From Marinitoga piezophila KA3 (GTDB lineage Bacteria; Thermotogota; Thermotogae; Petrotogales; Petrotogaceae), in contig NC_016751.1 of assembly GCF_000255135.1 (NCBI RefSeq), positions 1,302,001 to 1,366,000 on the forward strand: 64,000 bases of DNA, read 5' to 3'. Shown here in pieces: positions 45,785 through 55,114 of the stretch (position 1 is the stretch's first letter; every line of letters begins with the position of its first letter). Made by a program: the position numbers and the translations under genes. The notes under the pieces were generated by a model. The model ran no database searches. It was not told the DNA's origin and saw only the letters and a list, made by a program, of their open reading frames with translations.

Positions 45785-47008
45785 ATGTACGAAAAAGCGC
45801 TTGTTTTAAATCATAATGATTTTTTGGCTACAGAATGGAAGGTTCCTGAGATAAAATCAGATAATGATTATGGTATAATTGAAATAGAAGAAGCTGAGAA
45901 ATTTTACACAAGTAATGAATTAAAAAGTTTTAGAAGAAAAAGATTTGAAGAATATAAAACTTTAGGATTTCCAAAGTGGAAAAGGAGTAAATTGGAAGGT
46001 TTTAATCCTTTGCCATATGTTGCAAAGTTTAATTCTTTAATGTCAGATAATCTTAAATCAATTAATGATATAGATAATAAAGGTATTGAAATCTTAAATA
46101 ATATGGATTTTGATGGTTCACACAGAAAATTTTTGTTAATGAGCGACGTGTTTTTTAACACAGGCTTCTATTTAAAAACTAACAAAAACCAGAATAATGA
46201 GGTTTATTGGATAAAAGAGGTTATTGATAAATCTCCATTATATGGTCTTGAAGTAATATATATTGATGAAAATAGTGAAGCTACTTTAATTAGATTTATA
46301 GAATCAAAGGGAAAGGGTACAAAGATTAAAACGTTAAGAGGAAAGCTGGAAGAAAATTCAAAATTAACTGTAATAAATATAAATCTTTTTGATAACGACA
46401 TTTCAACAGACAATATGTTTTTTGATGTAGGAAAAAATGCACAATTAACTGTTTATGATATTAACATTGGCGGAAAGGTTACTGCCCCACATATTGTAAC
46501 TCGGTTAGCAAATGAAAATGGAAAGGTTGATATTTATCCATATTATCTTACACAGGATAATGAAATAATAGATATGTTCTATCTTTTAAGATATTATGCA
46601 CCAGAAACCATTGGTCATATTGTAGGACGTGGCGTTTTGATGGATTCTTCAAGGGTTATATTTAGAGGGAATCTTGACATTAAAAAAGGTGCAAAGAATG
46701 CTGAAGCTGAAGAGCAGGATTTTAATCTTGTTTTATCTGAAAAGGCTAAAGTAATGGCTTTCCCTTCATTATATGTTGATGAAAACGAAGTTAATGCTGG
46801 ACATGCTGCAAGTGTAGGAACAATAGAAGAGGATAAGCTTTATTATATGATGACAAGAGGATATTCCAAAAATGCTGCTAAAAAGGAAATTGCTTTTGGG
46901 AATTTTGAACCGGCAATAGAGGTTATTGAAGAAATAAATTCTAAATATGCGGGGGCGTTAAGAGATGTTATCGAGAGAAGATTTGATAAGGAGTTTTCCA
47001 ATTCTTGA
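45785..47008 (+). CDS. sufD: Fe-S scaffold partner SufD
   Basis: 407 residues. It shares the C-terminal beta-helix fold with SufB (GVLMDSSRVIFRGNLDIKKGAKNAEAEEQDFNLVLSEKAKVMAFPSLYVDENEVNAGHAASVGTIEEDKLYYMMTRGYSKNAAKKEIAFGNFEP). The N-terminal helical part (NELKSFRRKRFEEYKTLGFPKWKRSKLEGFNPLPY) is typical. The GHAASVG His matches the one needed for iron. The ribosome site is GTGGAGGTG. Its end overlaps sufS by 44 bases. Confidence 0.94.
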   Translation: MYEKALVLNHNDFLATEWKVPEIKSDNDYGIIEIEEAEKFYTSNELKSFRRKRFEEYKTLGFPKWKRSKLEGFNPLPYVAKFNSLMSDNLKSINDIDNKGIEILNNMDFDGSHRKFLLMSDVFFNTGFYLKTNKNQNNEVYWIKEVIDKSPLYGLEVIYIDENSEATLIRFIESKGKGTKIKTLRGKLEENSKLTVININLFDNDISTDNMFFDVGKNAQLTVYDINIGGKVTAPHIVTRLANENGKVDIYPYYLTQDNEIIDMFYLLRYYAPETIGHIVGRGVLMDSSRVIFRGNLDIKKGAKNAEAEEQDFNLVLSEKAKVMAFPSLYVDENEVNAGHAASVGTIEEDKLYYMMTRGYSKNAAKKEIAFGNFEPAIEVIEEINSKYAGALRDVIERRFDKEFSNS

Positions 47009-48176
47009 GAGAGAGATTAATGGAAAAAAATTGGTATATTTTGATAATGGCGCAACAACTTTGACACCTGTTGAAGTTACTGATGCCATAAAGGGTTTTT
47101 ATGATTATCATAACGCAAATGTGCACCGTGGTGCGCATTTGCTTTCAAATGAAGCCACAGATATGTATGAAAGTTCAAGAAAAGCTGTAGCAAAGTTTAT
47201 TAATGCTAAAACAAGCGAAGTGATTTTTACACGGGGAACAACAGAGTCTATAAACCTTTTTGCATATTCCATAGGTAAAAGCGGTTGGTTAAAAGATAAA
47301 GAGGTGCTTATTACTACCATAGAACATCATTCTAATTTTGTTCCATGGCAACAGTTAGCATATACATTTGATTTTACTGTTCAATATTATAATCCAGAAA
47401 ATGGAATCTTTAACCTTGATGAATTTTTAAGAAATGTGAATGAAAACACAAAACTAATTTCAATAACGGGATTATCAAATGTCACAGGTCAGGTAATTCC
47501 TATTGAGGAAATTATAAAATTTGCTCATGAGAAAGAAATCTTAGTTCATGTTGACGGTGCTCAATTGGTTCCACATTTTGGAATTGATGTAAAGAAACTC
47601 GATGTTGATTTTCTTTCATTTTCAGGGCATAAGATACTTGGACCTATGGGAATTGGAATATTCTATGGCAAGAAAAAACTTTTAAAGAAATTGCCTCCTT
47701 TTCATTATGGCGGAGAAATGATTAATTGGGTTAGCATTGAAAATACAGATTTTGCTGAATTGCCAGAAAAGTTTCAGGCTGGCACACCAAATGTTGGTGG
47801 TGCTGTTGGATTAAAGGCTGCTATTGATTATATAAACAAAATTGGAATAGATAATATTATTGAACATGATAAAAGATTAACTGAGTATGCTAATAAACGA
47901 TTTAAAGAATTGGATTTTGTCACTGTTTATGGTCCAGAAGATAAAACATCAATTATTACATTTAACGTGGATAACATTCATCCACACGATGTTGCACAGA
48001 TTTTAAGCGATAAGTTTGGTATAGCTGTAAGAAGTGGTCATTTGTGTGCTCAGCCTTTATTAAAACAGCTTGGAACAAAATCTGTGTGTAGAGCCAGCTT
48101 TTATTTTTACAATACAGAAGAAGAGGTTGATAGGTTAATAGAAGGATTAAAATATATCAGGGAGTGGTTGAGATGA
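46965..48176 (+). CDS. sufS: Cysteine desulfurase SufS
   Basis: 403 residues, type II PLP enzyme that gives sulfur from cysteine to SufU. YFDNGATTLTP, TRGTTESINLFAY, EHHSNFVPWQQLA, ITGLSNVTGQVIP, HVDGAQLVPH, the PLP lysine in FSGHKILGPMGIGIFYGKKK, QAGTPNVGGAVGLKAAIDY and the catalytic Cys in RSGHLCAQPLLKQLG are all present. The start lies inside sufD (44-base overlap), and the 3' end overlaps sufU by ATGA, so the operon is tightly coupled. Confidence 0.97.
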   Translation: MLSREDLIRSFPILEREINGKKLVYFDNGATTLTPVEVTDAIKGFYDYHNANVHRGAHLLSNEATDMYESSRKAVAKFINAKTSEVIFTRGTTESINLFAYSIGKSGWLKDKEVLITTIEHHSNFVPWQQLAYTFDFTVQYYNPENGIFNLDEFLRNVNENTKLISITGLSNVTGQVIPIEEIIKFAHEKEILVHVDGAQLVPHFGIDVKKLDVDFLSFSGHKILGPMGIGIFYGKKKLLKKLPPFHYGGEMINWVSIENTDFAELPEKFQAGTPNVGGAVGLKAAIDYINKIGIDNIIEHDKRLTEYANKRFKELDFVTVYGPEDKTSIITFNVDNIHPHDVAQILSDKFGIAVRSGHLCAQPLLKQLGTKSVCRASFYFYNTEEEVDRLIEGLKYIREWLR

Positions 48177-48601
48177 GTTTAGAGGATTTATATTCTGATA
48201 TTATTCTTGATTATGCAAGAAATCCACAATTTCAGGGTGAAATTGATGACGCAACAATTTCTGAAGATGGAAAAAATTTATCCTGTGGTGATGAAATAAC
48301 GCTATTTTTAAAAGTAAAAAATGGCAAAATAGAAGAGGCAAGATTTAAGGGACATGGTTGCATTGTCAGTCAATCTTCAGCTGCTTTAATGTGTGAAGCA
48401 ATTACCGGAAAAAGCTTAGATGAAGCTGAAAAAATTCTTGAAGAGGTTAAAAAAATGGCACAGGGTGAGGATTTTGATGAAGAATTGGTTGGTAATCTTG
48501 TGGTTTATTCTGAGATATCAAAATTTCCGGTAAGGGTTAAGTGTTTTACTCTTGCCTGGCATACACTTGAAAATGCGCTGGAAGAAATAGAGGAAGGTTA
48601 A
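48173..48601 (+). CDS. sufU: SufU-type sulfur acceptor / scaffold
   Basis: 142 residues from the ATG overlapping the sufS stop (GGGAGTGG upstream). It has the IscU/SufU fold: LYSDIILDYARNPQFQGEID, LSCGDEITLFLKVKNGKIEEARFKGHGCIVSQSSAALMCEAITGKS and FPVRVKCFTLAWHTLENAL with the three Cys ligands and an Asp after the first (SCGDE). SufU proteins bind zinc and accept the persulfide from SufS. Last gene of the operon. Confidence 0.95.
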   Translation: MSLEDLYSDIILDYARNPQFQGEIDDATISEDGKNLSCGDEITLFLKVKNGKIEEARFKGHGCIVSQSSAALMCEAITGKSLDEAEKILEEVKKMAQGEDFDEELVGNLVVYSEISKFPVRVKCFTLAWHTLENALEEIEEG

Positions 48602-48624
48602 AATAACCTTCCTCCATTTTTTTC
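48590..48624 (+). terminator. Terminator of the suf operon
   Basis: AGGAAGGTTA / TAACCTTCCT stem that includes the sufU stop codon, followed by a seven-base T run. Confidence 0.82.
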
Positions 48625-48679
48625 TAAAAATGTTTATAAAAATAAAATGCTATGTTATAATTATCATGGAGGGAAAATA

Positions 48680-50059
48680 ATGGATATTATAAGAGAAAAT
48701 AAATATATGTGGAAAGTTGAAAAATTTAAAAATATGAAAGTTCCTGTTTATGTTTTAACCGATTCCCAAACTATTCGTAGCCAGGAATATCATGAAGCTA
48801 TTATGCAATTGGTTAATGTTGCTACATTACCAGGGATTGTGAAAGGTTCTTTTGGTATGCCAGATATACATTGGGGTTATGGTTTTCCAATAGGTGGTGT
48901 CGCAGCATTTGATGCTGATAGTGGTATTATTTCTCCTGGCGGAGTTGGATTTGATATTAATTGTGGTGTTAGAATAATGACTACCTCTCTCGAATTTTCA
49001 GAGATAAAAGATTATATAGATGAGATACTAACCAGAGTTTATAATGAAATTCCTGTTGGCGTCGGCTCCAGAACGAATTTTAAATTGTCTGTAAAGGAAA
49101 TGAAGAAAATCCTGAACAATGGTGTATATTGGGCAATAAATAATAATTACGGTTTGGCAGAAGATTTGTATAATATTGAAGATAGCGGTAAAATTAAGTA
49201 CGCAGATGCGGATTTTGTTAGTGATGAAGCGATAAAAAGAGGAGCAGATGAATTAGGGACTCTTGGATCTGGAAATCATTTTATTGAAATCCAGATTGTT
49301 GAAAAGGTTTTCGAGAAAGAAAATGCTGAAAGATACGGTCTTTTTGAAGGTCAAATTGTATATATGATTCATTCAGGTTCAAGAGGTCTTGGACATCAGG
49401 TTGCAACAGATTATATAAAAATTTTCAGAGATAATTTAAAAGATTGGAATAAAAAAATTCCAGATAAACAGTTAATAAATGCTCCTTTTAAAAGCAAATA
49501 TGGTCAGGAATATTTTTCTGCAATGAATGCTGCTGCCAATTTTGCTTTTGTTAATAGACAGATAATGGGACATAAAATAAGAAATATTTTTAAGGATTTA
49601 TTTGATGTTGAATCTAAATTGTTATATGATATTACGCATAATATAGCAAAATTGGAAAAGCATAATGTTGATGGTGAAGAGAAAGATTTAATTGTTCACA
49701 GAAAGGGTGCTACAAGAGCGTTTCCGGACCAAATAGTGTTGATTCCTGGAAGCATGGGAAGTTCTTCATATATTTTGCTGGGTACAGAGAAATCTATGAG
49801 TATTGCATTTGGCTCATCTGCTCATGGAGCAGGGAGAGTTTTAGGTAGAAGACAGGCTAAAAGAAGATTAAATTATAAAAATGTTTTAAATTCAATGAAA
49901 GAAAAAAAGATAAAGATAATTTCAAAATCAAAAAATACCATTGTTGAGGAAGCACCAGAAGTGTATAAAGATGTAGATTCTGTTGTTGATATTATAGAAA
50001 AAATTGGAATATCCAGAAAGATTGCAAAGTTAACCCCCGTTGGAGTTGTAAAGGGTTAA
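48680..50059 (+). CDS. rtcB: RNA-splicing ligase RtcB
   Basis: 459 residues from the ATG with GGAGGG upstream (an earlier in-frame start at 48647 has no site). RtcB joins 2',3'-cyclic phosphate or 3'-phosphate RNA ends to 5'-OH ends with GTP and Mn. Visible: MPDIHWGYGFPIGGVAAFD, GGVGFDINCGVR with the metal Cys, GSGNHFIEIQ, MIHSGSRGLGHQV, and the guanylated His in SAHGAGRVLGRRQAKRRL. No archease gene or RtcR-type regulator is next to it, so it is likely constitutive; a TATAAT lies at about 48654. Confidence 0.97.
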   Translation: MDIIRENKYMWKVEKFKNMKVPVYVLTDSQTIRSQEYHEAIMQLVNVATLPGIVKGSFGMPDIHWGYGFPIGGVAAFDADSGIISPGGVGFDINCGVRIMTTSLEFSEIKDYIDEILTRVYNEIPVGVGSRTNFKLSVKEMKKILNNGVYWAINNNYGLAEDLYNIEDSGKIKYADADFVSDEAIKRGADELGTLGSGNHFIEIQIVEKVFEKENAERYGLFEGQIVYMIHSGSRGLGHQVATDYIKIFRDNLKDWNKKIPDKQLINAPFKSKYGQEYFSAMNAAANFAFVNRQIMGHKIRNIFKDLFDVESKLLYDITHNIAKLEKHNVDGEEKDLIVHRKGATRAFPDQIVLIPGSMGSSSYILLGTEKSMSIAFGSSAHGAGRVLGRRQAKRRLNYKNVLNSMKEKKIKIISKSKNTIVEEAPEVYKDVDSVVDIIEKIGISRKIAKLTPVGVVKG

Positions 50060-50155
50060 TCAAATTTAAAAGGTATATTCAATTTAAATCTTTAAAACTG
50101 TAAACTTTTATTTCTATAATTTAAATAAAGAAATAAAAGAAACGGGGGTAATAAT

Positions 50156-51049
50156 ATGTATGCGAAGTTTGAGTGTATAGATTGTATAGTTTCTCAGATA
50201 AAAACAATTATAGGAAAGAACTTTGATTATCTCGATGAAAAGGAAAAATTTGATTTGATGAAGTCTGTTTCTACGGATCTTTTAAAATATTCAGAATATG
50301 GAAAAAGACCTATAGAATTGGCAAGGGTTATTTATGAGAAGCTTGGAGAAAAGTCTGAAACTAAGACACATGACTTTTATAGAGAAGAAAAACAGGCGTC
50401 AAATGCATTATTTTTAGAGGCTTATGATGAATTGTATAAGTTTTTAAAGGATTCTGATGAGCCGTTGAAAAATGCAGCAAAGTTATCTGTTCTTGGAAAT
50501 GTTATAGATTATGGAATAAAAAATTCCTTTGGAGAGTTAGAATGGGAACTTGAAAATAGTTTAAAACTAAAGAATTTTTCTCTGGATGATTTTGATTCTT
50601 TTTATGAAACGCTTCAGGAGGCAAAAATATTATTATATATTCATGATAATGCAGGAGAAATTGTTCTTGATAAGTTGTTTATAAAAATGATAAAGGAAGA
50701 ATTTCCTGAAGTACATATTATTTCTGCTGTAAGAAGTGCTCCTGTAATAAATGACGTTACTTTAGAAGATGCAAAGGAAGTTGGATTAGAAGAAGTGGCA
50801 TCAGAGGTAATTGAAAGTGGAAGCAAGATTCCAGGTACATTATTAAGCGATGTTAATCAGGAATTTTTAATTGCGTATAAACAGGCTGATATTATTATCT
50901 CAAAGGGTCAGGGGAATTTTGAAGGTCTTAATGGAGAATCTGAAAAGATATACTTTGCATTAATGGCAAAATGTCCTGTTGTTGCTCGAGAATTAAAGGT
51001 AGATGTTGGGGATATAATCTTTTCAAGAAAGAATCTTTTTGTAAAATAA
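50156..51049 (+). CDS. DUF89/ARMT1-like metal-dependent phosphatase
   Basis: 297 residues. Family marks are an N-terminal CIDCIVSQ Cys pair, IHDNAGEIVLDKLFI (DNAGE metal motif), VRSAPVINDVT and SKGQGNFEGLNGE. DUF89 proteins are damage-control phosphatases that dephosphorylate sugar phosphates or side-product metabolites; this Cys-containing single-domain branch is common in archaea and thermophilic bacteria. Substrate unknown. ATG after GGGGG. The 96-base upstream gap separates it from rtcB and the next gene follows after 30 bases. Confidence 0.85.
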   Translation: MYAKFECIDCIVSQIKTIIGKNFDYLDEKEKFDLMKSVSTDLLKYSEYGKRPIELARVIYEKLGEKSETKTHDFYREEKQASNALFLEAYDELYKFLKDSDEPLKNAAKLSVLGNVIDYGIKNSFGELEWELENSLKLKNFSLDDFDSFYETLQEAKILLYIHDNAGEIVLDKLFIKMIKEEFPEVHIISAVRSAPVINDVTLEDAKEVGLEEVASEVIESGSKIPGTLLSDVNQEFLIAYKQADIIISKGQGNFEGLNGESEKIYFALMAKCPVVARELKVDVGDIIFSRKNLFVK

Positions 51050-51081
51050 ATCCTAAAATCTTATATTAAGGGGGTATTATG

Positions 51082-52632
51082 ATGAAGAAGCTTTTAGTAT
51101 TGTTGGTTGCATTGTTGTCTATTGCTATCTTTGCAGCACCAACACATCTTGTTATTTTCCACATTAACGACACACATGGACATGTATGGCCATATGGTGA
51201 GTATCACAATCCTGACATTGGTGGTTTTGCAAGAATTGCAACATTGGTAAATCAGGAAAGAGCAGTTAATGATAATGTATTATTCTTACATGCTGGTGAC
51301 GTAAACACAGGTGTTCCAGAATCAGATCAATTAGATGCAATTCCGGACTTTGTTGCATTACATTATATGGGTGTAGATGCAATGGCTTTAGGTAATCACG
51401 AATTTGATAATCCTTTAAGCACAACATTTATGCAACAGAGATATGCTGGATTCCCATTCCTTTCAGCTAATTTTGTTACAAAAGACGGAAGACAGTTATT
51501 CAAACCATATATCATTAAAAATGTTGGTGGAGTTAAGGTTGCTATATTAGGTGTTACAACAGAACAGACACAGGTATTGGAACCACTTCACTTAAATGGC
51601 GGAAAATTCTTAAATGTAGAAGAAACAGTTAAGAAATACTTACCAGAATTAAAGAAAAAAGCTGATATTGTTGTTGTATTAGGACATCTTGGTTATGGTA
51701 AAGATGATCAACCACTTGGTGTAAAATACACAACATCAGATCAATTAGCAAAAGATGTTAAGGGTATTGATATAATTATTGACGGACATTCACACACATT
51801 AATGAATAAAGCAGCATATATCAACAAAACAATTGTTGTTCAGGCTGGTGAATGGGGTAAATATCTTGGAAGATTGGATTTATGGGTAGAAAATGGAAAA
51901 ATCGTTGATTACGAATGGGCAGCAATTCCTATTAACTTAAAGAAATATTTAGGAAAAGACGAAAATGGACATTCAAAATATGAATACGTAACAGAACCAA
52001 TTCCAGAAGATCCATTTATCAAAATGATTGCTGATTACTATTATTCATTAGGTGCAGAAGAATTAAATAAAGTTGTTGGAGAAACAAAGATATTATTAGA
52101 TGGTGAAAGGGCACATGTAAGAAGTGGAGATACAAATCTTGGCCACTTAATTACAGATGCATTAATCTGGAAAACAGGTGCAGATGTTGCATTGCAGAAT
52201 GGTGGAGGAATTAGAGCTTCAATTCAACCAGGACCAATTACATATAGAGATATTTTAACTGTATTACCATTTGGAAATACAACATATGTATTTGAAATGA
52301 CAGGTGCAGATTTAATGAAAGTATTAGAATACGCAGCAACAATACCAGCTGGTAAAGGTGCATGGTTGCACGTTGGTGGTATGACATACAAGATTAAGGA
52401 TAAGAAACCTGTTGATGTTATGGTAAATGGAAAACCAATAGACTTAAAAGCTACATATAAAGTAGCAGCTAATAACTACATTGCTGGTGGTGGAGACGGT
52501 TATAAGATGTTAAAAGGATTAAAAGGATTCGATACAGGATTTGTTCTTGCTGATGTTGTAAAAGAATACATTCAGCACTTAGGAACAATAGAAAATTATG
52601 ATAATGCACCAAGAGTAGTTGTTGAAAAATAA
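51082..52632 (+). CDS. Secreted 5'-nucleotidase / UshA-like metallophosphatase
   Basis: 516 residues (the ATG at 51079 is also possible; 51082 has better spacing to AAGGGGG). Signal peptide at 1-18 ending AIFA-APTHL. The N-terminal metallophosphatase domain shows [35 protein letters not shown] and DGHSHTLMN. The C-terminal 5'-nucleotidase domain shows [34 protein letters not shown] and [13 protein letters not shown], the substrate-binding part. It should release phosphate and nucleosides from nucleotides outside the inner membrane. Rich in A-ended codons like the phosphoesterase at 30607. Confidence 0.93.
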   Translation: MKKLLVLLVALLSIAIFAAPTHLVIFHINDTHGHVWPYGEYHNPDIGGFARIATLVNQERAVNDNVLFLHAGDVNTGVPESDQLDAIPDFVALHYMGVDAMALGNHEFDNPLSTTFMQQRYAGFPFLSANFVTKDGRQLFKPYIIKNVGGVKVAILGVTTEQTQVLEPLHLNGGKFLNVEETVKKYLPELKKKADIVVVLGHLGYGKDDQPLGVKYTTSDQLAKDVKGIDIIIDGHSHTLMNKAAYINKTIVVQAGEWGKYLGRLDLWVENGKIVDYEWAAIPINLKKYLGKDENGHSKYEYVTEPIPEDPFIKMIADYYYSLGAEELNKVVGETKILLDGERAHVRSGDTNLGHLITDALIWKTGADVALQNGGGIRASIQPGPITYRDILTVLPFGNTTYVFEMTGADLMKVLEYAATIPAGKGAWLHVGGMTYKIKDKKPVDVMVNGKPIDLKATYKVAANNYIAGGGDGYKMLKGLKGFDTGFVLADVVKEYIQHLGTIENYDNAPRVVVEK

Positions 52633-52644
52633 TAAGTTTTAATT

Positions 52645-52681
52645 GTATCCCTCTGGTATAAAACCAGAGGGGTTTTTTTTA
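52645..52681 (+). terminator. Terminator after the 5'-nucleotidase
   Basis: CCCTCTGG / CCAGAGGG stem with a 7-base loop and an eight-base T run. Confidence 0.88.
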
Positions 52682-52689
52682 GTAGTATA

Positions 52690-53117
52690 TACGGTCGTTG
52701 CAGACTCACGTCCGTGTTTGTCCTTTTGTGTTGTTGATTGAGAAAAATAAAAACTTCCTCAAACGACTTGGTTGCTAATCCTCGAAATTTATCTTTGAAA
52801 ATAGAAAAATAATATTCACTCAGACGGCAAGAATTTCTGATCCTTGCTCCATTTGAAAATTTTTTGTGTTGGAAAAAATAAAAGCTCTTTCAGGCAACTT
52901 GAGTGCTGATCTTCGAAAATTGTTCGTTCTCAGGGGTCGTTGCAGACTCACGTCCGTGTTCGTCTTCACTCAAAATCACATCCGTGTGATTTTGCCCCCT
53001 TCCACTCACAATTTTCTCAGGCACTCTGCGAGCCTTCACTCGCTTTTATTTTTTTCAACTATCCTGTCATCACCGCTTCGGGAAAATCTTAGTCTTCGCC
53101 CCTATTTTACTATTTAC
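52690..53117. repeat. Nested palindromic repeat, copy 4
   Basis: Left arms of both types occur (around 52735, 52797 and 52868). The best pair is GTTGGAAAAAATAAAAGC (52868-52885) with 53042-53059, complementary at 17 of 18 positions; both sides differ from copy 3 in matching ways. The core has AGGGG against CCCCT and a perfect hairpin AAAATCACA-tccg-TGTGATTTT (52972-52993), with a smaller CAC-gtcc-GTG nearby. A block GGTCGTTGCAGACTCACGTC appears twice (52693 and 52935). It ends 65 bases before the AAA/nuclease gene. I see no gene inside. Confidence 0.82.
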
Positions 53118-53181
53118 AAAATAAGGCGAAAGCATCATTTTGTTTTGATATGGTATAATTGAAGAGTAGGAGGTGGAAGTG

Positions 53182-54678
53182 ATGAGGATGTTTTGTACAT
53201 CAGGACCAGTTGATAAGAAAACATGTTATTATGTGGAAAGACCGGATATAACGGAAGAAGCGCTTAATCATATAGAAAGATGGGAATATTTTAATATAAT
53301 AGCTCCTGCACACTCTGGAAAAACAACTTTTTTAAGAATGTTAGAAGAAAAAATAAAAGACAAATATTTACCTATGTATGTATCATTTAAAGATTATAAA
53401 AATATAGAGAATTCCGAAGATTTTGTAAATAAATTTTTTGAAAGTATAGAAATAAACAATAAACTTAAACGATTAAGAGATATTGAAAATTATTTTTATG
53501 AACTTCACGAAGAACAGAAAAAAGATATAATATTAATGATAGATGATTATAATGAATTGGATAATAAAGAAGTATTAAATGATCTTTTGCATATAATAAG
53601 AGCAATGTTTCATAAAAAAGAATTATATGGATTAAGAAGTGTGATAATATCAGGAACAGAATACATACCAATATTTCCGGATGATCCAGCAAGTCCATAT
53701 AACATAGCATATGAAATGGAATTTCCATACTTTACAAAAGAACAGGTATATGACTTACTTTCACAACATGAAAAGGAAACAGGGCAAATATTTGAAGAAA
53801 AGGTAAAAGAATTAATATGGCATAACGCAGCAGGACAACCTGGATTAACCAATGGCCTTGCAAATGATTTGGTAGTAAAAAAGGCTTTCGGTGAAAAGAT
53901 TATAACAGTAAAACATTTTGAAAAAACACTTGAAGATTATATGAGAGTATATATAGATAAAAACATATCAAACATAATAAACAAAGCGAAAAAAGAAAAA
54001 GAGTTAATAATGAAAATACTATTTGAACCGGAAAAAATAGAATTTAACATATACGATGAAAACATACAGTATTTATATTTAAATGGAGTAATAGACAATT
54101 GTGATGGAAAATGTTGTGTAAAAGTACCATTATATTATAAAGCATTATATACAAGATTCAGACCAAAAGTAAATGGAGAAAAAAGTGAAATGAAAACATT
54201 AAATGAAAGTGTAAAAACATATTTGAGGAAAGATGGAAGTTTAGACTTAAATAAATTACTCGAAAGATATACAAGATACATAAAAAATAGAGGAGCGATA
54301 ATGTTCAAAGGAAGGAATTATTATGAAGGAGTATATCAATATAACTTAGACCAATTCTTAAGCTTATATGTAGAGGCAGCAGAAGGAAAGGTATATCCAG
54401 AAACACAAATAGGAGGAGGAAGAATTGATTTATTAATAAATTTAAATAACAAAGAATATCTAATAGAAATAAAATCAAATATAGATGAAGATCAATATGA
54501 AAAATCGAAAAAGCAATTAGTGGAATATTTAAAAAGAAGTGGCTTAAAAGAAGGCTGGCTTGTGATATATTCAGAAGCAATAGAGGATTTCAAACATGAA
54601 ATAGAAGAAATAGATGGAGTAAAAATCAATGTGTGGTTTATAAAAACGAACTTTGAAAGTCCGTCAAAAGTGAATTAA
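53182..54678 (+). CDS. AAA-like ATPase fused to a PD-(D/E)XK nuclease domain
   Basis: 498 residues from the ATG 9 bases after AGGAGG. It begins with the SGPVDKKTCYYVERPDITEEAL segment of the AAA_35-type ATPases, then a Walker A of APAHSGKTT (41-49, first Gly replaced by Ala) and Walker B IILMIDDYNE (116-125). The last 95 residues contain a PD-(D/E)XK core: GGGRIDLLI (D416) then EYLIEIKS (E429, K431), so the nuclease residues are intact. Such fusions are multi-copy in several thermophiles; function is unknown, defence or mobile-element roles being suggested only by analogy. It is much richer in A-ended codons than most neighbours and follows repeat copy 4. Confidence 0.82.
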   Translation: MRMFCTSGPVDKKTCYYVERPDITEEALNHIERWEYFNIIAPAHSGKTTFLRMLEEKIKDKYLPMYVSFKDYKNIENSEDFVNKFFESIEINNKLKRLRDIENYFYELHEEQKKDIILMIDDYNELDNKEVLNDLLHIIRAMFHKKELYGLRSVIISGTEYIPIFPDDPASPYNIAYEMEFPYFTKEQVYDLLSQHEKETGQIFEEKVKELIWHNAAGQPGLTNGLANDLVVKKAFGEKIITVKHFEKTLEDYMRVYIDKNISNIINKAKKEKELIMKILFEPEKIEFNIYDENIQYLYLNGVIDNCDGKCCVKVPLYYKALYTRFRPKVNGEKSEMKTLNESVKTYLRKDGSLDLNKLLERYTRYIKNRGAIMFKGRNYYEGVYQYNLDQFLSLYVEAAEGKVYPETQIGGGRIDLLINLNNKEYLIEIKSNIDEDQYEKSKKQLVEYLKRSGLKEGWLVIYSEAIEDFKHEIEEIDGVKINVWFIKTNFESPSKVN

Positions 54679-54776
54679 AACAGTAAAAAATTTTATCTGT
54701 TGTATATATCCAGATATTGTAATATATAAAGTAGTGGAATGTAATAATAAAAGTATATACTATAAGAGAAATCACA

Positions 54777-54799
54777 CGTAGTTACAAGGGTAACACGGA
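54777..54799 (+). ncRNA. 5' leader hairpin of cold-shock gene 1
   Basis: CGT-A-GTTAC-AAGG-GTAAC-ACG forms a hairpin with one bulged A, 18 bases before the start codon. The same structure precedes the second cold-shock gene. Confidence 0.6.
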
Positions 54800-54816
54800 G
54801 AAACATGGAGGAAAAC

Positions 54817-55014
54817 ATGAGAGGAAAAGTTAAATGGTTTGATGCAAAAAAAGGATTCGGATTTATTTCTGGAGAAGATGGAAATGACGTTTTCGTACAT
54901 TTCACAGCTATTACAATGGACGGATTCAAAACTTTAGAAGAAGAACAAGAAGTTGAATACGAAATTCAAGAAAACGCTAAAGGTTTACAGGCTGTAAACG
55001 TAAGAGCTATCTAA
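54817..55014 (+). CDS. Cold-shock domain protein (1)
   Basis: 65 residues. The ATG at 54817 gives [32 protein letters not shown] with the RNA-binding motifs KGFGFI and VFVHF; the ATG at 54805 is part of the ribosome site itself (ATGGAGG) and would add four residues that no member has. It binds single-stranded RNA or DNA as a chaperone. A conserved leader hairpin suggests post-transcriptional control. It is followed by a terminator and an 80 %-plus identical second copy. Confidence 0.94.
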   Translation: MRGKVKWFDAKKGFGFISGEDGNDVFVHFTAITMDGFKTLEEEQEVEYEIQENAKGLQAVNVRAI

Positions 55015-55017
55015 CAA

Positions 55018-55048
55018 TCAATAGCCCCTTTTAAGGGGCTTTTTTATT
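55018..55048 (+). terminator. Terminator of cold-shock gene 1
   Basis: AGCCCC-ttttaa-GGGGCT with a T run; the same stem is repeated after the second gene. Confidence 0.85.
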
Positions 55049-55054
55049 TTTTAG

Positions 55055-55083
55055 TTGACTTTTAATAAAAAAAGGTATATAAT
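55055..55083 (+). promoter_or_regulatory. Promoter of cold-shock gene 2
   Basis: TTGACT (55055-55060) and TATAAT (55078-55083) with a 17-base spacer. The start of transcription should be near 55090, leaving a leader of about 65 bases. Confidence 0.8.
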
Positions 55084-55114
55084 TAGTGTGACCCTTAAGG
55101 GTTGAGAATCACAT

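Noticed and set aside
46965-47008. sufD/sufS overlap as a possible frameshift
   Set aside because: Both proteins are complete with normal ends; the overlap is an ordinary out-of-frame start inside the previous gene.
52690-53117. Degenerate insertion sequence with a broken transposase
   Set aside because: No frame in any of the four copies shows transposase motifs; only non-coding structure is visible, so a MITE-like origin stays a hypothesis.
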